Below are positions 41,274 through 51,055 of a stretch of DNA of 53,008 bases, piece after piece. The notes below the pieces were generated by a model. That model saw only the letters and a list, made by a program, of their open reading frames with translations. It ran no database searches and was not told the origin of the DNA. The position numbers and the translations under genes were made by a program. Location: IMG/VR virus record IMGVR_UViG_3300025151_000047, positions 1 to 53,008 of that record; one strand, given 5' to 3'. The stretch comes from a virus. Within the stretch, counting starts at the first letter, position 1. Each line of letters opens with the position of its first letter.

Positions 41274-44200
41274 TTAACGTACCCAAGAGCTATAGGTAGC
41301 GTTAAACCGTCCTTTTAATTCAATATTTGTAATATTCATCGGAGAAATATAATCCGATAGAATACTAATTTTAACTTCATCACCAAAACCAAAAACTTTC
41401 GATACCGTCTCCCCATCTACTGCAAAGTTTTCTAAAGGAGTTAAATCATTTCTAGTAGAAATTTCTTTAGACGAAAACTTAATAGGAGTAGTAATTCTAT
41501 TTCTATTGTTAATTTCAATATCATAATTACCAGTATTGTGATGTCTGATATGCATAGTTCGTAAAGAAAGAACTCCGTCTACTACGTTTTGGTTGTCATC
41601 CCTATAATAAATAGGTGATAACTGAATTACAGTAGAGTACGAAGTGCCTACATACACTTGTGCTGGGTTGCTGTATTTACCCTGTACAGAAACAGTAGTA
41701 TTTTTTGATCCTGCTTTAAACGACAGGATATTTAAGGACTCTCCGTCTACAACGATATCAGTAATATTATCATTAAAATAACCAGCAAAAACAAAAACAG
41801 TTTCATCGCTTTGCTCGTCATAAGTAGCGGAAGTAAACTCATCAAACCGATTATCTAACAAAGGAATTGAGTAGTTTCTTTCTTGGAATTTTTGTTTCTG
41901 TATATGATGTACAACTCTAGATCCGTTAAATGTTTCAGTAAGATAATAAATATCAGAATCGTATACATTAACGCTAAGGATGTCTCTGTCGAAAGAGTAT
42001 TTAAAGAAAGCGTTTTGAATAACTCTTTCTCCTGAGTATCTATTTGTATAACAGAACATATCTTTTTTATCGTTTTTATCAACGAATAAAAGTGTATCAT
42101 AAGGAGGTACAACAGTAGTTGCCCCGTATTCTACAGGCAAGTAATTAGGTACGTGGTAACTTACCTCAACAGCGTTATTAATAGAAACTGTCTTATCGTT
42201 AAAGTAGATATATAATCTTTCTTTATCGAAGAAATATACTTGCGATCCTAATAGAATGGGTTTAATCAAAGGTGCCGTAGAGTAAAAAGAAGTAGGCGAT
42301 ACTTCAGCTGTAAACGGTGAGATAAGATTATCTGACCCAGAAACAGTAAATTGAACATCTGATCCAGTATTAACAAATAAATTATTTTCAAAAGGAGTCA
42401 GATTTACCACTTCAGTATACTTGTTATAAGAACAAGTTATATCAATAGGATCTTCATCTGTAATTGATGCGGGATCTTCTAAGAAAAAGTTAGTAATGTT
42501 ATTTAAAGAAGAACTAAATACTTTATCTTCTCCTGCCAACCACATTCTATTTCTAAAGTAACCCATTGCTTTAATTTCTACCTGTTTCCCGTTTTCAAAC
42601 AACTTAGGACCGGGATTAGTTTCATCAGTACCCGATGTTCTCATGTTCCAATCTACAGTAGAAAATTCCCATCCGCCGGTTGGGTTATCATCATCAGGAG
42701 CACTGAAGTTTAGAACATGGGGCATACGCTCTTCGTCAAACCTACTAAACGCATAAGGTGTTCTAACCTTTTCTAAAAACGGTTTATCTTCAGTAGACTG
42801 CATTCTGTAAAAACCGGGTAAACTATCTGCATATGCGTTTTCTACGAAAATAATCTTACCTAAACCATCTTCGTGGGTTCTAAGATTAGGGTCGCTGTTA
42901 TCAATAACCTCCTCATAATCGCTAATATTTTTATTTTCATAAAGAAGTCCCATAGCAATAGCCGCTTCGCCTACAAGGTTACCATCACCGTCTTGATAGT
43001 TAGGAATACCATCGGGAATGGCAGCTTCAGTAGCAAGGTCAATAATATCTGTTGGGTCAGAAGGATGAGGAGGCAACTTAACGTTAGAGAAATCACTATA
43101 AGCTTGACCTAAGTATTGTTTAGTTCTATCAACGTAACGGTTATCTTCAGCAGGAATCTGTGCAACTGGTCTTACATATTGCCAAAGAGAAATATAGTAA
43201 TCTTCACCGTCAGAATAACAATCACTGTCATTTACACTTGAATCACAAGTTCGTCTAGAATGAGCAATATTGTATACAATATCTCCTTCTTCTTCAATAA
43301 TTCCATTAGAAGAATTAACTGTTTCTTTCCAGTAGTATTTACCATCTTCTAAAACCGAAGGCGTAGGAAGATATTCACCATCTACTACTCCTTCAGGATC
43401 ACTAACTTCCCATTGCTTTCTAAAAGGCCCATCAGGATCAGCGACGGTATCATCAGGGGTGCTTCCTCCGTTTTTACCATAAGGATACCATCTCTCAGTA
43501 TTTTCGCTTACGAATAAATAATTCGGCGGGCCGGGGTCTGCTGCATTACTGACTTCATTTTCATTAGAAGCATATTGAGCGGTAGTTTCAGATCGAATAT
43601 CAGTAAGAGCCTTCCAAACACCGTAAGCGTTGTAGACCTCAGTACCTGAAACATATGCCTTATTAGGTACATACAACAATGCTTTACCTTCAGGATCAAC
43701 TACTGATGATGTATAATAAGTTAACTCTTTTCCTTTGTAGTCAATTTCTTGAGTTGCAATACCACTTAAATCAAATTTATACCCTTCTTTATTAGAGCTA
43801 AATCCAGCTTTAACAAATTTGTTTACAAAGAAAATGTTAGTACCAATTGTAATTGCATCTAATGCTTCTTCTGCGTCATAGATGTTATTGCCATATGTAA
43901 TATAGTCGTAAATTTTTTGATCAGTGTTTTGGTTTTCAGGAGTCTGATCTTCTACTACACCAGTGTCTGTATTTACTCTATAAATATAAAAGAGATTTTC
44001 AGCAGGACCAGAAGCACTGTAGTCAATAACTACTAAGTACCTGAGGTCATCGCTGATAGAGAACCAATAAAAGAAATACTTTCTACCTAAAAGGCCTGAC
44101 CTGAACTGAGTAGCACTAAATAAAGTAGTATCGTTTGTTTTAATCAGCTTACCATTACCACCAGCATCAGTCATAGTCAGCCGTAACTCGCTAGTAGTAG

Positions 44201-45779
44201 AATCATAGGTTGCTTTAATACCGACAATACTATTCGTAATGACCGAAGCTAATTCAGTAATAATATCATCTTTAGAGCTTAAATCTTTTGTACCTACAAC
44301 AGTATTTTTACTTTGAGATTTTTCGATATTACTAAAGAATTCAAAAATCTGAGTAGAACCATTAGCGTCTTCTAACGTAAGCGACTTGTCATTAAATACC
44401 GCGTTAATATCCGCCCCTCCAGAAAAACTGGGGACAGAGTTTTTGGTAATAGAATTATTAAAATTGGTATTAGTTACAACTGAAGTATTTCCTTCCGTTC
44501 CGGTTGTAACCTGAGTAATAGTAAGCTCACCTGAGGCGTTTGCAACAGTAAGTTTAGAGGACGTATGGCCGTTTACACCGTCGATAGCAAGTAATAATGC
44601 ATTTGCATTTTCAGTGGCCGTACCTTCTGGTTTGAAAAACACTACATCGGATGACCTACTAAAATCGCTAGGGGCATTTAAAAGGTATCGATTAAATCCT
44701 TTACCCGTAGCTACAGCAGTATCTCCAGTAGCTCCTCCGGTACACTGCTCGAAGGTAATTAAACCTCCAGTACCCACAGTAACATGAAGCTTACCAAAAC
44801 GGTTTTTGGGATAAATTTCTAAAGACGAAATAAAATCATTAGAAAGAATTAATCTTGAAGTAGACCCCACACCATCTTCGTCTTGAACCATATTAATATT
44901 ACCACCACCTGCGTCAGAGGCGGTTATTTTACCTGAGTGACCGTTAGCTGAGTTAATAGCTGCTGCTAGATTTTGAGCCTGAGTTCTTGAATTTGTGTTA
45001 GTCAAGAAAACTACGTCAGTACCGCTAAGATCTCCGTTTGCTCCTGTATTTTTACAAATATAAGTACGTTCAGTACCGTCCGTAGAAGTGAGAATAATAG
45101 TCTCATCCAGTCCGACACCGCCAGAAAATTTCATAGTATTACTAGCACTAGCGTTATGGCCGTTAGAACTATAGATAGCTTCTTGCAAGTTTAAGGCACT
45201 ATCGTTAATAAAAGTACCATAGTTAAACCCGACAGAAGAACCTACTAAATCTCCGGTTGTACCTGACGTAGAAATATAAGTTTTAGAAGTACTATCTGCT
45301 GATACTAAAGTAATAAAACTAGGTAAAACAGGCACACTAGTAAATGTAATAGATGTACTAGCTTCAGATAAAGACCCTGTATTTTTGTAGTTATCGGCAA
45401 TATATGTTATTTCCGTTTCATCGGTACTAGTTAAAGAAATAGTACTAGCAGAAATAACTTTATCATTAAAAGTAAAGTTGGTTGTTCCGGCAGTAAGTGG
45501 TGCGCTACCAATCGTAATAGTAGCACTTGCTCCCAAAGGGCCGGGTAACCCCAGTCCTCCCTCACTCTTAAGAATACCGTTTTTCTTACAAACAAGTTGT
45601 TTAGACCCTGCTCGTTTTTCAATTGACTTTTCTAAAGTAGGCAAAGCGTTGGTAATTTCCTGTGCCTCAGAAAGCAAACGTTTGGATGGAGCTTGTCTGC
45701 CTACTCCACCGCTTAAAGTGGGGATAGCAATTCGGGTATTAAAACCACGTTGCCTAGCTCTTCGATCATATGGTGGCAT
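41274..45779 (-). CDS. tail tubular protein B, T7 gp12-like, with inserted repeats (1501 aa)
   Basis: Residues 1-70 (EAQEITNALPTLEKSIEKRA) match the start of gp12-type nozzle proteins. Later features fit: RYLVVIDY, AITIGTNIFFVNK, GYFRNRMWLAGEDKVFSS and VQFTVSGSDNLISPFTAEVS. Between about residues 85 and 555 is an insert of repeated units (TISLTSTDETEITYIA; ITLVSADSTSKTYIS; IILTSTDGTERTYICK, with AINSANGH-type elements), a pattern found in tail proteins of marine phages. T7 gp12 is 794 residues, so the insert explains most of the extra length. It forms the tail tip with tubular protein A. AAGGAG precedes the start. Confidence 0.85.
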   Translation of the reverse strand: MPPYDRRARQRGFNTRIAIPTLSGGVGRQAPSKRLLSEAQEITNALPTLEKSIEKRAGSKQLVCKKNGILKSEGGLGLPGPLGASATITIGSAPLTAGTTNFTFNDKVISASTISLTSTDETEITYIADNYKNTGSLSEASTSITFTSVPVLPSFITLVSADSTSKTYISTSGTTGDLVGSSVGFNYGTFINDSALNLQEAIYSSNGHNASASNTMKFSGGVGLDETIILTSTDGTERTYICKNTGANGDLSGTDVVFLTNTNSRTQAQNLAAAINSANGHSGKITASDAGGGNINMVQDEDGVGSTSRLILSNDFISSLEIYPKNRFGKLHVTVGTGGLITFEQCTGGATGDTAVATGKGFNRYLLNAPSDFSRSSDVVFFKPEGTATENANALLLAIDGVNGHTSSKLTVANASGELTITQVTTGTEGNTSVVTNTNFNNSITKNSVPSFSGGADINAVFNDKSLTLEDANGSTQIFEFFSNIEKSQSKNTVVGTKDLSSKDDIITELASVITNSIVGIKATYDSTTSELRLTMTDAGGNGKLIKTNDTTLFSATQFRSGLLGRKYFFYWFSISDDLRYLVVIDYSASGPAENLFYIYRVNTDTGVVEDQTPENQNTDQKIYDYITYGNNIYDAEEALDAITIGTNIFFVNKFVKAGFSSNKEGYKFDLSGIATQEIDYKGKELTYYTSSVVDPEGKALLYVPNKAYVSGTEVYNAYGVWKALTDIRSETTAQYASNENEVSNAADPGPPNYLFVSENTERWYPYGKNGGSTPDDTVADPDGPFRKQWEVSDPEGVVDGEYLPTPSVLEDGKYYWKETVNSSNGIIEEEGDIVYNIAHSRRTCDSSVNDSDCYSDGEDYYISLWQYVRPVAQIPAEDNRYVDRTKQYLGQAYSDFSNVKLPPHPSDPTDIIDLATEAAIPDGIPNYQDGDGNLVGEAAIAMGLLYENKNISDYEEVIDNSDPNLRTHEDGLGKIIFVENAYADSLPGFYRMQSTEDKPFLEKVRTPYAFSRFDEERMPHVLNFSAPDDDNPTGGWEFSTVDWNMRTSGTDETNPGPKLFENGKQVEIKAMGYFRNRMWLAGEDKVFSSSLNNITNFFLEDPASITDEDPIDITCSYNKYTEVVNLTPFENNLFVNTGSDVQFTVSGSDNLISPFTAEVSPTSFYSTAPLIKPILLGSQVYFFDKERLYIYFNDKTVSINNAVEVSYHVPNYLPVEYGATTVVPPYDTLLFVDKNDKKDMFCYTNRYSGERVIQNAFFKYSFDRDILSVNVYDSDIYYLTETFNGSRVVHHIQKQKFQERNYSIPLLDNRFDEFTSATYDEQSDETVFVFAGYFNDNITDIVVDGESLNILSFKAGSKNTTVSVQGKYSNPAQVYVGTSYSTVIQLSPIYYRDDNQNVVDGVLSLRTMHIRHHNTGNYDIEINNRNRITTPIKFSSKEISTRNDLTPLENFAVDGETVSKVFGFGDEVKISILSDYISPMNITNIELKGRFNATYSSWVR

Positions 45780-45790
45780 AGTCTATCTCC

Positions 45791-46426
45791 TTAAGTACGA
45801 GGAAATCGAATACTTCGAGTATTGATTTGTCGGTTAACAGCATTGGAAATAGAATTTTCTGGCCCGTTAAAAATATTATATCGTTTTTGTGAGTTATCAG
45901 ACCCCTTAGCTTGAGACTCATAGTACAGAGACAGCTGGGCTAAGTAAGAATCTACATCTCCATCTCCCTGAGACATCATCTGATATTCTCTTGCTGCCTG
46001 CATAACAATAGCTTTTTGTACCGAAGTATCCATGTCTTCCCACTCTAATTTTAAAACGAGATAAACATTATACTCTGTATCAGCATCCCACAATGTAGTA
46101 TCATCAGTAAAGTTATAAAGGTAAGGAGGATTACCCTTAATAACTCCTCTAATTTGTTTATTATCTTTATTTTTATGGGTAGAAGTTAACCAACCAGAAA
46201 GAGTGTTTTGTGGTAATTCAATTTCACCTTTAGATTCAATAGAATAAGTTCTATTAATCTGGTTATTAGCTAAACCACGCATCTGATAATCAATAATCTT
46301 TTGATCTAACATAAATTCAGCAATGCTTGTATCTACACCGCTTTGATTTTCTAAATCACTTACAATATTTTCTCCTGATGCAATTAACATTTGGTTAACA
46401 GCATCTAATCTAGTCATATAACCCAT
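45791..46426 (-). CDS. tail tubular protein A, T7 gp11-like (211 aa)
   Basis: MGYMTRLDAVNQMLIASGEN followed by SIAEFMLDQKIIDYQMRGLA, and WEDMDTSVQKAIVMQAAREY later, are the usual signatures of gp11-type tail tube gatekeeper proteins (AVNxML...GE, L...S...Q..G, P..vq.ai...aa..Y). The length fits T7 gp11 (196). It joins the portal to tubular protein B. The strong AAGGAGG site follows the terminator after the capsid gene. Confidence 0.9.
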   Translation of the reverse strand: MGYMTRLDAVNQMLIASGENIVSDLENQSGVDTSIAEFMLDQKIIDYQMRGLANNQINRTYSIESKGEIELPQNTLSGWLTSTHKNKDNKQIRGVIKGNPPYLYNFTDDTTLWDADTEYNVYLVLKLEWEDMDTSVQKAIVMQAAREYQMMSQGDGDVDSYLAQLSLYYESQAKGSDNSQKRYNIFNGPENSISNAVNRQINTRSIRFPRT

Positions 46427-46440
46427 AGTTTTTCCTCCTT

Positions 46441-46478
46441 AGAAAAAAACACCGCAGCCCCCTTCCGGGGGCCACGGC
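46441..46478 (-). terminator. intrinsic terminator after the major capsid gene
   Basis: On the minus strand CCGTGGCCCCC pairs with GGGGGCTGCGG (two G-U pairs) around a GGAA tetraloop (arms 46467-46477 and 46452-46462), then UGUUUUUUU (U-run at 46443-46449). This is a strong Rho-independent terminator. Its position after the capsid gene matches the usual way T7-like phages raise capsid levels over tail proteins. Confidence 0.85.
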
Positions 46479-46581
46479 GATAATTTGCAGGTAACGGCAA
46501 CTTCCTGCTGCCGAGATAGGATCACCTCTTTCAAAAGAGTTTGTAAGACATAAAAATATCCTCCAAAAGATCCTACCAATT

Positions 46582-47970
46582 TTAGGCACTGTAGTAGCCA
46601 GAGCCACTCGCAGTGTTAGCGTACTCACTAGTCATACCAAAGGCAATAAGAGTCTTAGCGCGAGTAATCTCATCATCTGCCGAACCGCTACCGTCGTTAT
46701 CAAAACCACCAAGAACAACAGCAGCACACTCCGGACGCAGAACGCCCGTACCGGCCATCATCGAGGCAACGGTAAAGTTGGTGTTACGTCGGATATCTTC
46801 AACGGTATCAACCTTCATACCCTGAAGCGACAGCGAAGCCACGGACTTGGACTGCCACATAACAGCCTTAACGCCAGTAGTTCCGTTGGTTGCATCATCA
46901 AGTTTCATAACCTGATTTACAGTACCCTGCTGACCAGTAAAGTCAAGGTTGTACCGAGATTCACCAATAACGTTAGCGTTATAAGCGTCAGGATCACCAG
47001 TGTTAGTAGCGTCGAAGTTAGGAAGATGGTTAGTCTTAAGAATACGGCAACTCATGTATTCAAGACTATCCTGAATACCAAACATACCGTCACGAAGACC
47101 AGTACCAAGACCACCAGCGTCAGCAACACCACCGAAGAACGGACGGCCAGCACCGCCACCAAGGTCACTAGTATCCCGAGCAACACCAAGCGCACGAATA
47201 TCGTGGAAGGTCTGCGGGGTCACAGCGCAGTACACTCCGTCAGTCGGAGCGTTGATTTCCTGCAAGTGAACCATAAAGTCTTCGATAGCAGCAAGCAGCG
47301 CAAGAGCACCATCAGCGCGTTCCGAGTCAGAAGCGGCAGCTGAATCAAGGTATTCCAGATTAACGCTAAACGGCGAACCGTAAAGCGTTGAATCTTTAAG
47401 ACTCTTGTTCCAACCAGTTCCCGAACGAGGATCATCAGTAAGAACTGACTCAAGACCAGCGCGAACAAGGTAAGCACCAATCTGAAGGTCACGGGCGTTA
47501 GCAAGCGTCTGACCAGCCTGACGGGCCAGTTCCTGACGATACTGCCACTGAGTGATCATGAGGTCAACGTTGTCAAGCTCGAAGTAAGAAGCAATCGGAC
47601 GGTTATCAAGAGTAACCGAGAAAGTCTTACTAACGTGATCACCAGTGTTACCGAGAAGTTCTTCACCAGCAAACCACGCGGGCTTCATGTTCACAGTACC
47701 CATGATCGGGAACTCCATAGCGCGACCCGAAGCAATAGTTCGAGACTCGACGAGGGGTTCAAAAACACGGTACTGATCGTAAGCGTACATCACTTCGCCC
47801 GACCAAATAGGAAGCCAAAGTTTATTAGTACCATTGGCACCACCAGAGGTAGCAGCTTCCATAGTTGAACGATAAGGTGCTCCTTCAAAAAGGGGCGGTC
47901 CAGTGTTATCACCGGAAGTACCGAGACTACCGATACCACCGTAAGCATTAGTTCCAGCAATATAAGTCAT
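46582..47970 (-). CDS. major capsid protein, T7 gp10-like (462 aa)
   Basis: An HK97-fold capsid protein of the T7 type. It shows the phrases NKLWLPIWSGEVMYAYDQYR, RAMEFPIMGTVNMKPAWFAG, GEELLG and the tubular-core region DLQIGAYLVRAGLESVL, with gene order scaffold-capsid-gp11-gp12. The length is near that of T7 gp10 (345-398) with extra C-terminal residues. The gene is more GC-rich with regular codon use, consistent with high expression. It is followed by a strong terminator and preceded by a 150-base gap with a small hairpin. The ribosome site is AAGGAGAATT. Confidence 0.9.
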   Translation of the reverse strand: MTYIAGTNAYGGIGSLGTSGDNTGPPLFEGAPYRSTMEAATSGGANGTNKLWLPIWSGEVMYAYDQYRVFEPLVESRTIASGRAMEFPIMGTVNMKPAWFAGEELLGNTGDHVSKTFSVTLDNRPIASYFELDNVDLMITQWQYRQELARQAGQTLANARDLQIGAYLVRAGLESVLTDDPRSGTGWNKSLKDSTLYGSPFSVNLEYLDSAAASDSERADGALALLAAIEDFMVHLQEINAPTDGVYCAVTPQTFHDIRALGVARDTSDLGGGAGRPFFGGVADAGGLGTGLRDGMFGIQDSLEYMSCRILKTNHLPNFDATNTGDPDAYNANVIGESRYNLDFTGQQGTVNQVMKLDDATNGTTGVKAVMWQSKSVASLSLQGMKVDTVEDIRRNTNFTVASMMAGTGVLRPECAAVVLGGFDNDGSGSADDEITRAKTLIAFGMTSEYANTASGSGYYSA

Positions 47971-48040
47971 AATAATTCTCCTTGAGAATTGTGTAATTGT
48001 TTAATAATAATAAAGTAAATAAATTACAGCAATAGTCACG

Positions 48041-48065
48041 GTTGAATTATCCTTTCGGGTTCAAC
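48041..48065. promoter_or_regulatory. small hairpin in the gap before the capsid gene
   Basis: GTTGAA (48041-48046) pairs with TTCAAC (48060-48065), with a possible inner CC/GG pair. It lies in the 152-base AT-rich gap between scaffold and capsid genes, one of the few gaps in the late cassette. It may be part of a 5' leader or a weak terminator for the scaffold transcript. No promoter consensus is recognised. Confidence 0.3.
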
Positions 48066-48122
48066 GTTAGCTTGTCAATCCCACAAATATCATAAACATC
48101 TCTGTTTAATCTATTTGTTTTC

Positions 48123-49001
48123 TTAACGTGGAAGACTCTGCCAATTAGTCTTCACCATTCGTTCCTCTACAGCACTCCGATACTTTGCATCCTGCATGTA
48201 TCGAGGGTCTGATCGTGCTTGGGTAAACTCACCGTAGGAAGCAAAGCCTTCTACGATAGGTCTACCCGCTGGATTTGGAACTTGATTTGGCTGAGGAACC
48301 GGCTCCTGAGCGCGAGGCGCATTAGCCATAGCCTTATCATACATCGCGGCAATGCCTTGTAGGGTAATATCATAATCAGGTCCAGCAAGCCTTTCATTGA
48401 GAACCATCTGCTTCTCTTTGGGAAGGTTATTTGCTGCCCACTCCAGCATTCCTGATAATCGTTCCGGACCACCAACCGACTGAGCCGCCACGCCGAAAGC
48501 TTCTTTCTGTTTAGCTTTCTGAGCAAAGACGAAATCATTGATCATCTGGTCATTGAATCCAGTTTTCTGTTTAATAGTTTCTCTAGTTTCTGGGGTAAGA
48601 TCACCTGCGCGAACAAGCTCCTTACTCCATGAACTATAATCTTCTTCCGTAACCCCAGTAGGTTCAGCTTGTTTCTGAATTGTTTCTTCTGGAGTTGGGA
48701 TTCTAAATTCCTGCTGTTCGTTAGGTGTAACAGGAGGAGGGGTTTCTGGCTGTGCTTCCTTATTGTGAAACTGTTTTTCAAGTTCAACATAAGATTTAGC
48801 CATAGCAGCAATATCAACCGATCCATCTTCTTGACGAAACTTCTCAGGAACGTTATTGTTTAGGACATCTTGATTTGCTTGTCCAAGAGCAGCCATCTCT
48901 TGGTTATACTCCGGTGACCCCTGTGCAGGAGGTGCTGGAGTTTCTGCGGGAGTACCCTCAACAGGGGTAGCTTCAACATTATTCGTAATTTCTTCAGACA
49001 T
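48123..49001 (-). CDS. capsid scaffolding protein, T7 gp9-like (292 aa)
   Basis: Acidic, proline/glutamine/glutamate-rich N-terminus (NNVEATPVEGTPAETPAPPA) and a helical C-terminal half (DFVFAQKAKQKEAFGVAAQS; EWAANNLPKEKQMVLNERLA), as in gp9-type assembly proteins. It lies between portal and capsid genes. T7 gp9 is 307 residues. It guides capsid assembly and leaves before DNA packaging. AAGGAG precedes the ATG, ten bases after the portal stop. Confidence 0.85.
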   Translation of the reverse strand: MSEEITNNVEATPVEGTPAETPAPPAQGSPEYNQEMAALGQANQDVLNNNVPEKFRQEDGSVDIAAMAKSYVELEKQFHNKEAQPETPPPVTPNEQQEFRIPTPEETIQKQAEPTGVTEEDYSSWSKELVRAGDLTPETRETIKQKTGFNDQMINDFVFAQKAKQKEAFGVAAQSVGGPERLSGMLEWAANNLPKEKQMVLNERLAGPDYDITLQGIAAMYDKAMANAPRAQEPVPQPNQVPNPAGRPIVEGFASYGEFTQARSDPRYMQDAKYRSAVEERMVKTNWQSLPR

Positions 49002-49010
49002 GTGTTCTCC

Positions 49011-50576
49011 TTAAGCTTGGCCCGGAGCTAACCTTTGACCAATTGCTTGTTGTGCAATACCCGATGCAGCAGCCATTGCCTGTTGCGCCCCTTGCGCTTC
49101 AGTTTGCATAGCCATCTGTTCTTGCATTGCAGCTCTTTGTTCAAGTTGTACTTCTTCTTCAGATTTAACCCAACTAGCGGGATCAAAACCAAGAGAAGAT
49201 ATTAATGCCGTAGTATAGGCATCCCATTTAAACGTAGCCAGAGACTGAGGCGGAAGATTTCTTACCATCTCACCTAACTGGATAAGTTTTGTTAAATCAG
49301 TATCCCTAGAAAGAGCTTGAAGTCCAGTAATAATTTCAACTGATAATTTACCGTCTTCGGCAAACTCTTCAGCTAATCTAGGATCAATAAGTTGTTCGTC
49401 AATCATAACAAATACAGCACGTTTAACAACAGGAACCATCATCTCTCTAGCAATAGAGGAGAAAGCTCCGCCGAGAATAGTTTCTAATTCAGAACCAATC
49501 ATACGGACTGCCGTAGCGGTAACCCGATCACCCGAAGGGATAGCACCTGCTGACATTAAGAAAGCCACAGAGACTTCTCGTCTCATGGAATCAACGGCAG
49601 CCGAAATTGATTGAATTTGTGGGGTCAAGGTATCTGACGGCGACAAGGTAAACACATCTTCTCGACGCGCTGAGATGTACGATCCGTTATCTCTACCGGC
49701 TACATCTTCAATGTTAGTTACACCGGCTGGGTTAATACCGATCCAGAATGCACTAGCTGCCGCCATACCCTCAAGCATAGCCTGAGTATACGCTTCTAAT
49801 GTCTGGATATCGCCAAACATTTCTTCACAGTGAGATCGACCATAATTCTCACCGGGAATTCCTACCCATCTAAGGCAGGCGTAAGGAAGCACTTTATATT
49901 TACCCGACGAAATAAAGTTTCCTTCCTCGTCTTCTCTAAGCACATCCCACTCTTTAGTCTCTTCATTAAGAGTTAATCTTACATACACAGTAGTATAACC
50001 ACGGCGGTTTGTGGAATCCGACATACCGTAATTTTCTAAAGCGGGTTCGTCAGAATCATTAGCAATAAATTCTAAATGAATAATTTCAACAGGATTTCCA
50101 ACAATATCTCTTCGTAAAACATAGTGGTCTTGTCGAATGAGACGGTAATTAAAATCATCTTCCATGACAATAATACAATCACCCGTAATAATTAAATGCT
50201 GAAGAGCAGCAAAAATTGTTTCTCTAAAATTTTTAGAAAGGATTTTTGTATATACCTGCATGGATAAAGTCTGGAGATAGGCTTTAAGTTTAGGCTCTAG
50301 CTCAATACCTGACTCGGCTTCAAACTGAAAGAAAGGTAAATCATTAAGAGGAATTAACGCACTTAACATTCTACTTGCAAGGTTAGTCACTCCTCGACTA
50401 GGCATCGAAGAGGACGGCTGGATAAGCTCGTCTTTTTCAGTCCACGTTTCAGGAGGCAAAATGGACGGGATAGTTAAAGCAGAACAAGCTCTCGCTCTAT
50501 CTAACTTGCTTGTTCTTTCCGTATCTAAAGTCCTAAACCGTTCATAAATACTACCTTCTGGTGGAATTGGTGACAT
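49011..50576 (-). CDS. portal protein, T7 gp8-like (521 aa)
   Basis: Contains SIYERFRTLDTERTSKLDRA, LTIPSILPP near the start and SSMPSRGVTNLASRMLSALI, all typical of T7-type head-tail connectors, and the C-terminal region with helical, glutamine-rich tail (EQMAMQTEAQGAQQAMAAAS). The length is near that of T7 gp8 (536). It forms the dodecameric gate for DNA entry and the base on which the ejection proteins sit. It overlaps the upstream gene by one base (TGATG) with a GGGGAGG ribosome site. Confidence 0.9.
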   Translation of the reverse strand: MSPIPPEGSIYERFRTLDTERTSKLDRARACSALTIPSILPPETWTEKDELIQPSSSMPSRGVTNLASRMLSALIPLNDLPFFQFEAESGIELEPKLKAYLQTLSMQVYTKILSKNFRETIFAALQHLIITGDCIIVMEDDFNYRLIRQDHYVLRRDIVGNPVEIIHLEFIANDSDEPALENYGMSDSTNRRGYTTVYVRLTLNEETKEWDVLREDEEGNFISSGKYKVLPYACLRWVGIPGENYGRSHCEEMFGDIQTLEAYTQAMLEGMAAASAFWIGINPAGVTNIEDVAGRDNGSYISARREDVFTLSPSDTLTPQIQSISAAVDSMRREVSVAFLMSAGAIPSGDRVTATAVRMIGSELETILGGAFSSIAREMMVPVVKRAVFVMIDEQLIDPRLAEEFAEDGKLSVEIITGLQALSRDTDLTKLIQLGEMVRNLPPQSLATFKWDAYTTALISSLGFDPASWVKSEEEVQLEQRAAMQEQMAMQTEAQGAQQAMAAASGIAQQAIGQRLAPGQA

Positions 50577-51055
50577 CAGACTGGCCTCCCCATAGGTGCT
50601 CCTCCTCCGCCCATCGTGGGACTAGGAGTAGTGGGTGTACCGGGAGCTAAACCACCGCCTGTACCGGGCATAGGAACTCCTGCTCCAGCGTAATTCTGCA
50701 TAGCGTCTAAAAGAGATGCGGTAAAATCAAGATTTAATTTTCCGCCTTCTGCTTCTTCTTCTTGTGCTTCAATCTCTCCGGATAAAATTCCCTCCATTGC
50801 TTCTTGGATACTTTCTTCCATCATCGCAATTTGAGTCTGACTTTCTCGTTGAGATAAGGAAAAAGCTTCTCTTTCTCTTTGCATTTCACGTTGAAATTCA
50901 TTTTGTTCTCTCATCATAGAAGCCTGCATCTCAGCAGCATAACGAGTCTGTTCATTTATTTCTTCAGTACTCATTGGAGTATAACTTGGACCCCCTCCAT
51001 AATAGGGACCGTATAGAGACCCGTTTAACTTACCGGGTGGAATAAAATTAATCAT
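50576..51055 (-). CDS. coiled-coil hypothetical protein before the portal (159 aa)
   Basis: A glycine/proline/tyrosine-rich start (KLNGSLYGPYYGGGPSYTPM), then a long charged helix (residues 35-105, with QASMMREQNEFQREMQRERE), then a glycine/proline-rich tail. T7-like phages often have a small protein at this position (such as gp7.3, tail assembly). The resemblance is only in layout and place, so the role is open. It overlaps the 407-aa gene by four bases. Confidence 0.55.
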   Translation of the reverse strand: MINFIPPGKLNGSLYGPYYGGGPSYTPMSTEEINEQTRYAAEMQASMMREQNEFQREMQREREAFSLSQRESQTQIAMMEESIQEAMEGILSGEIEAQEEEAEGGKLNLDFTASLLDAMQNYAGAGVPMPGTGGGLAPGTPTTPSPTMGGGGAPMGRPV

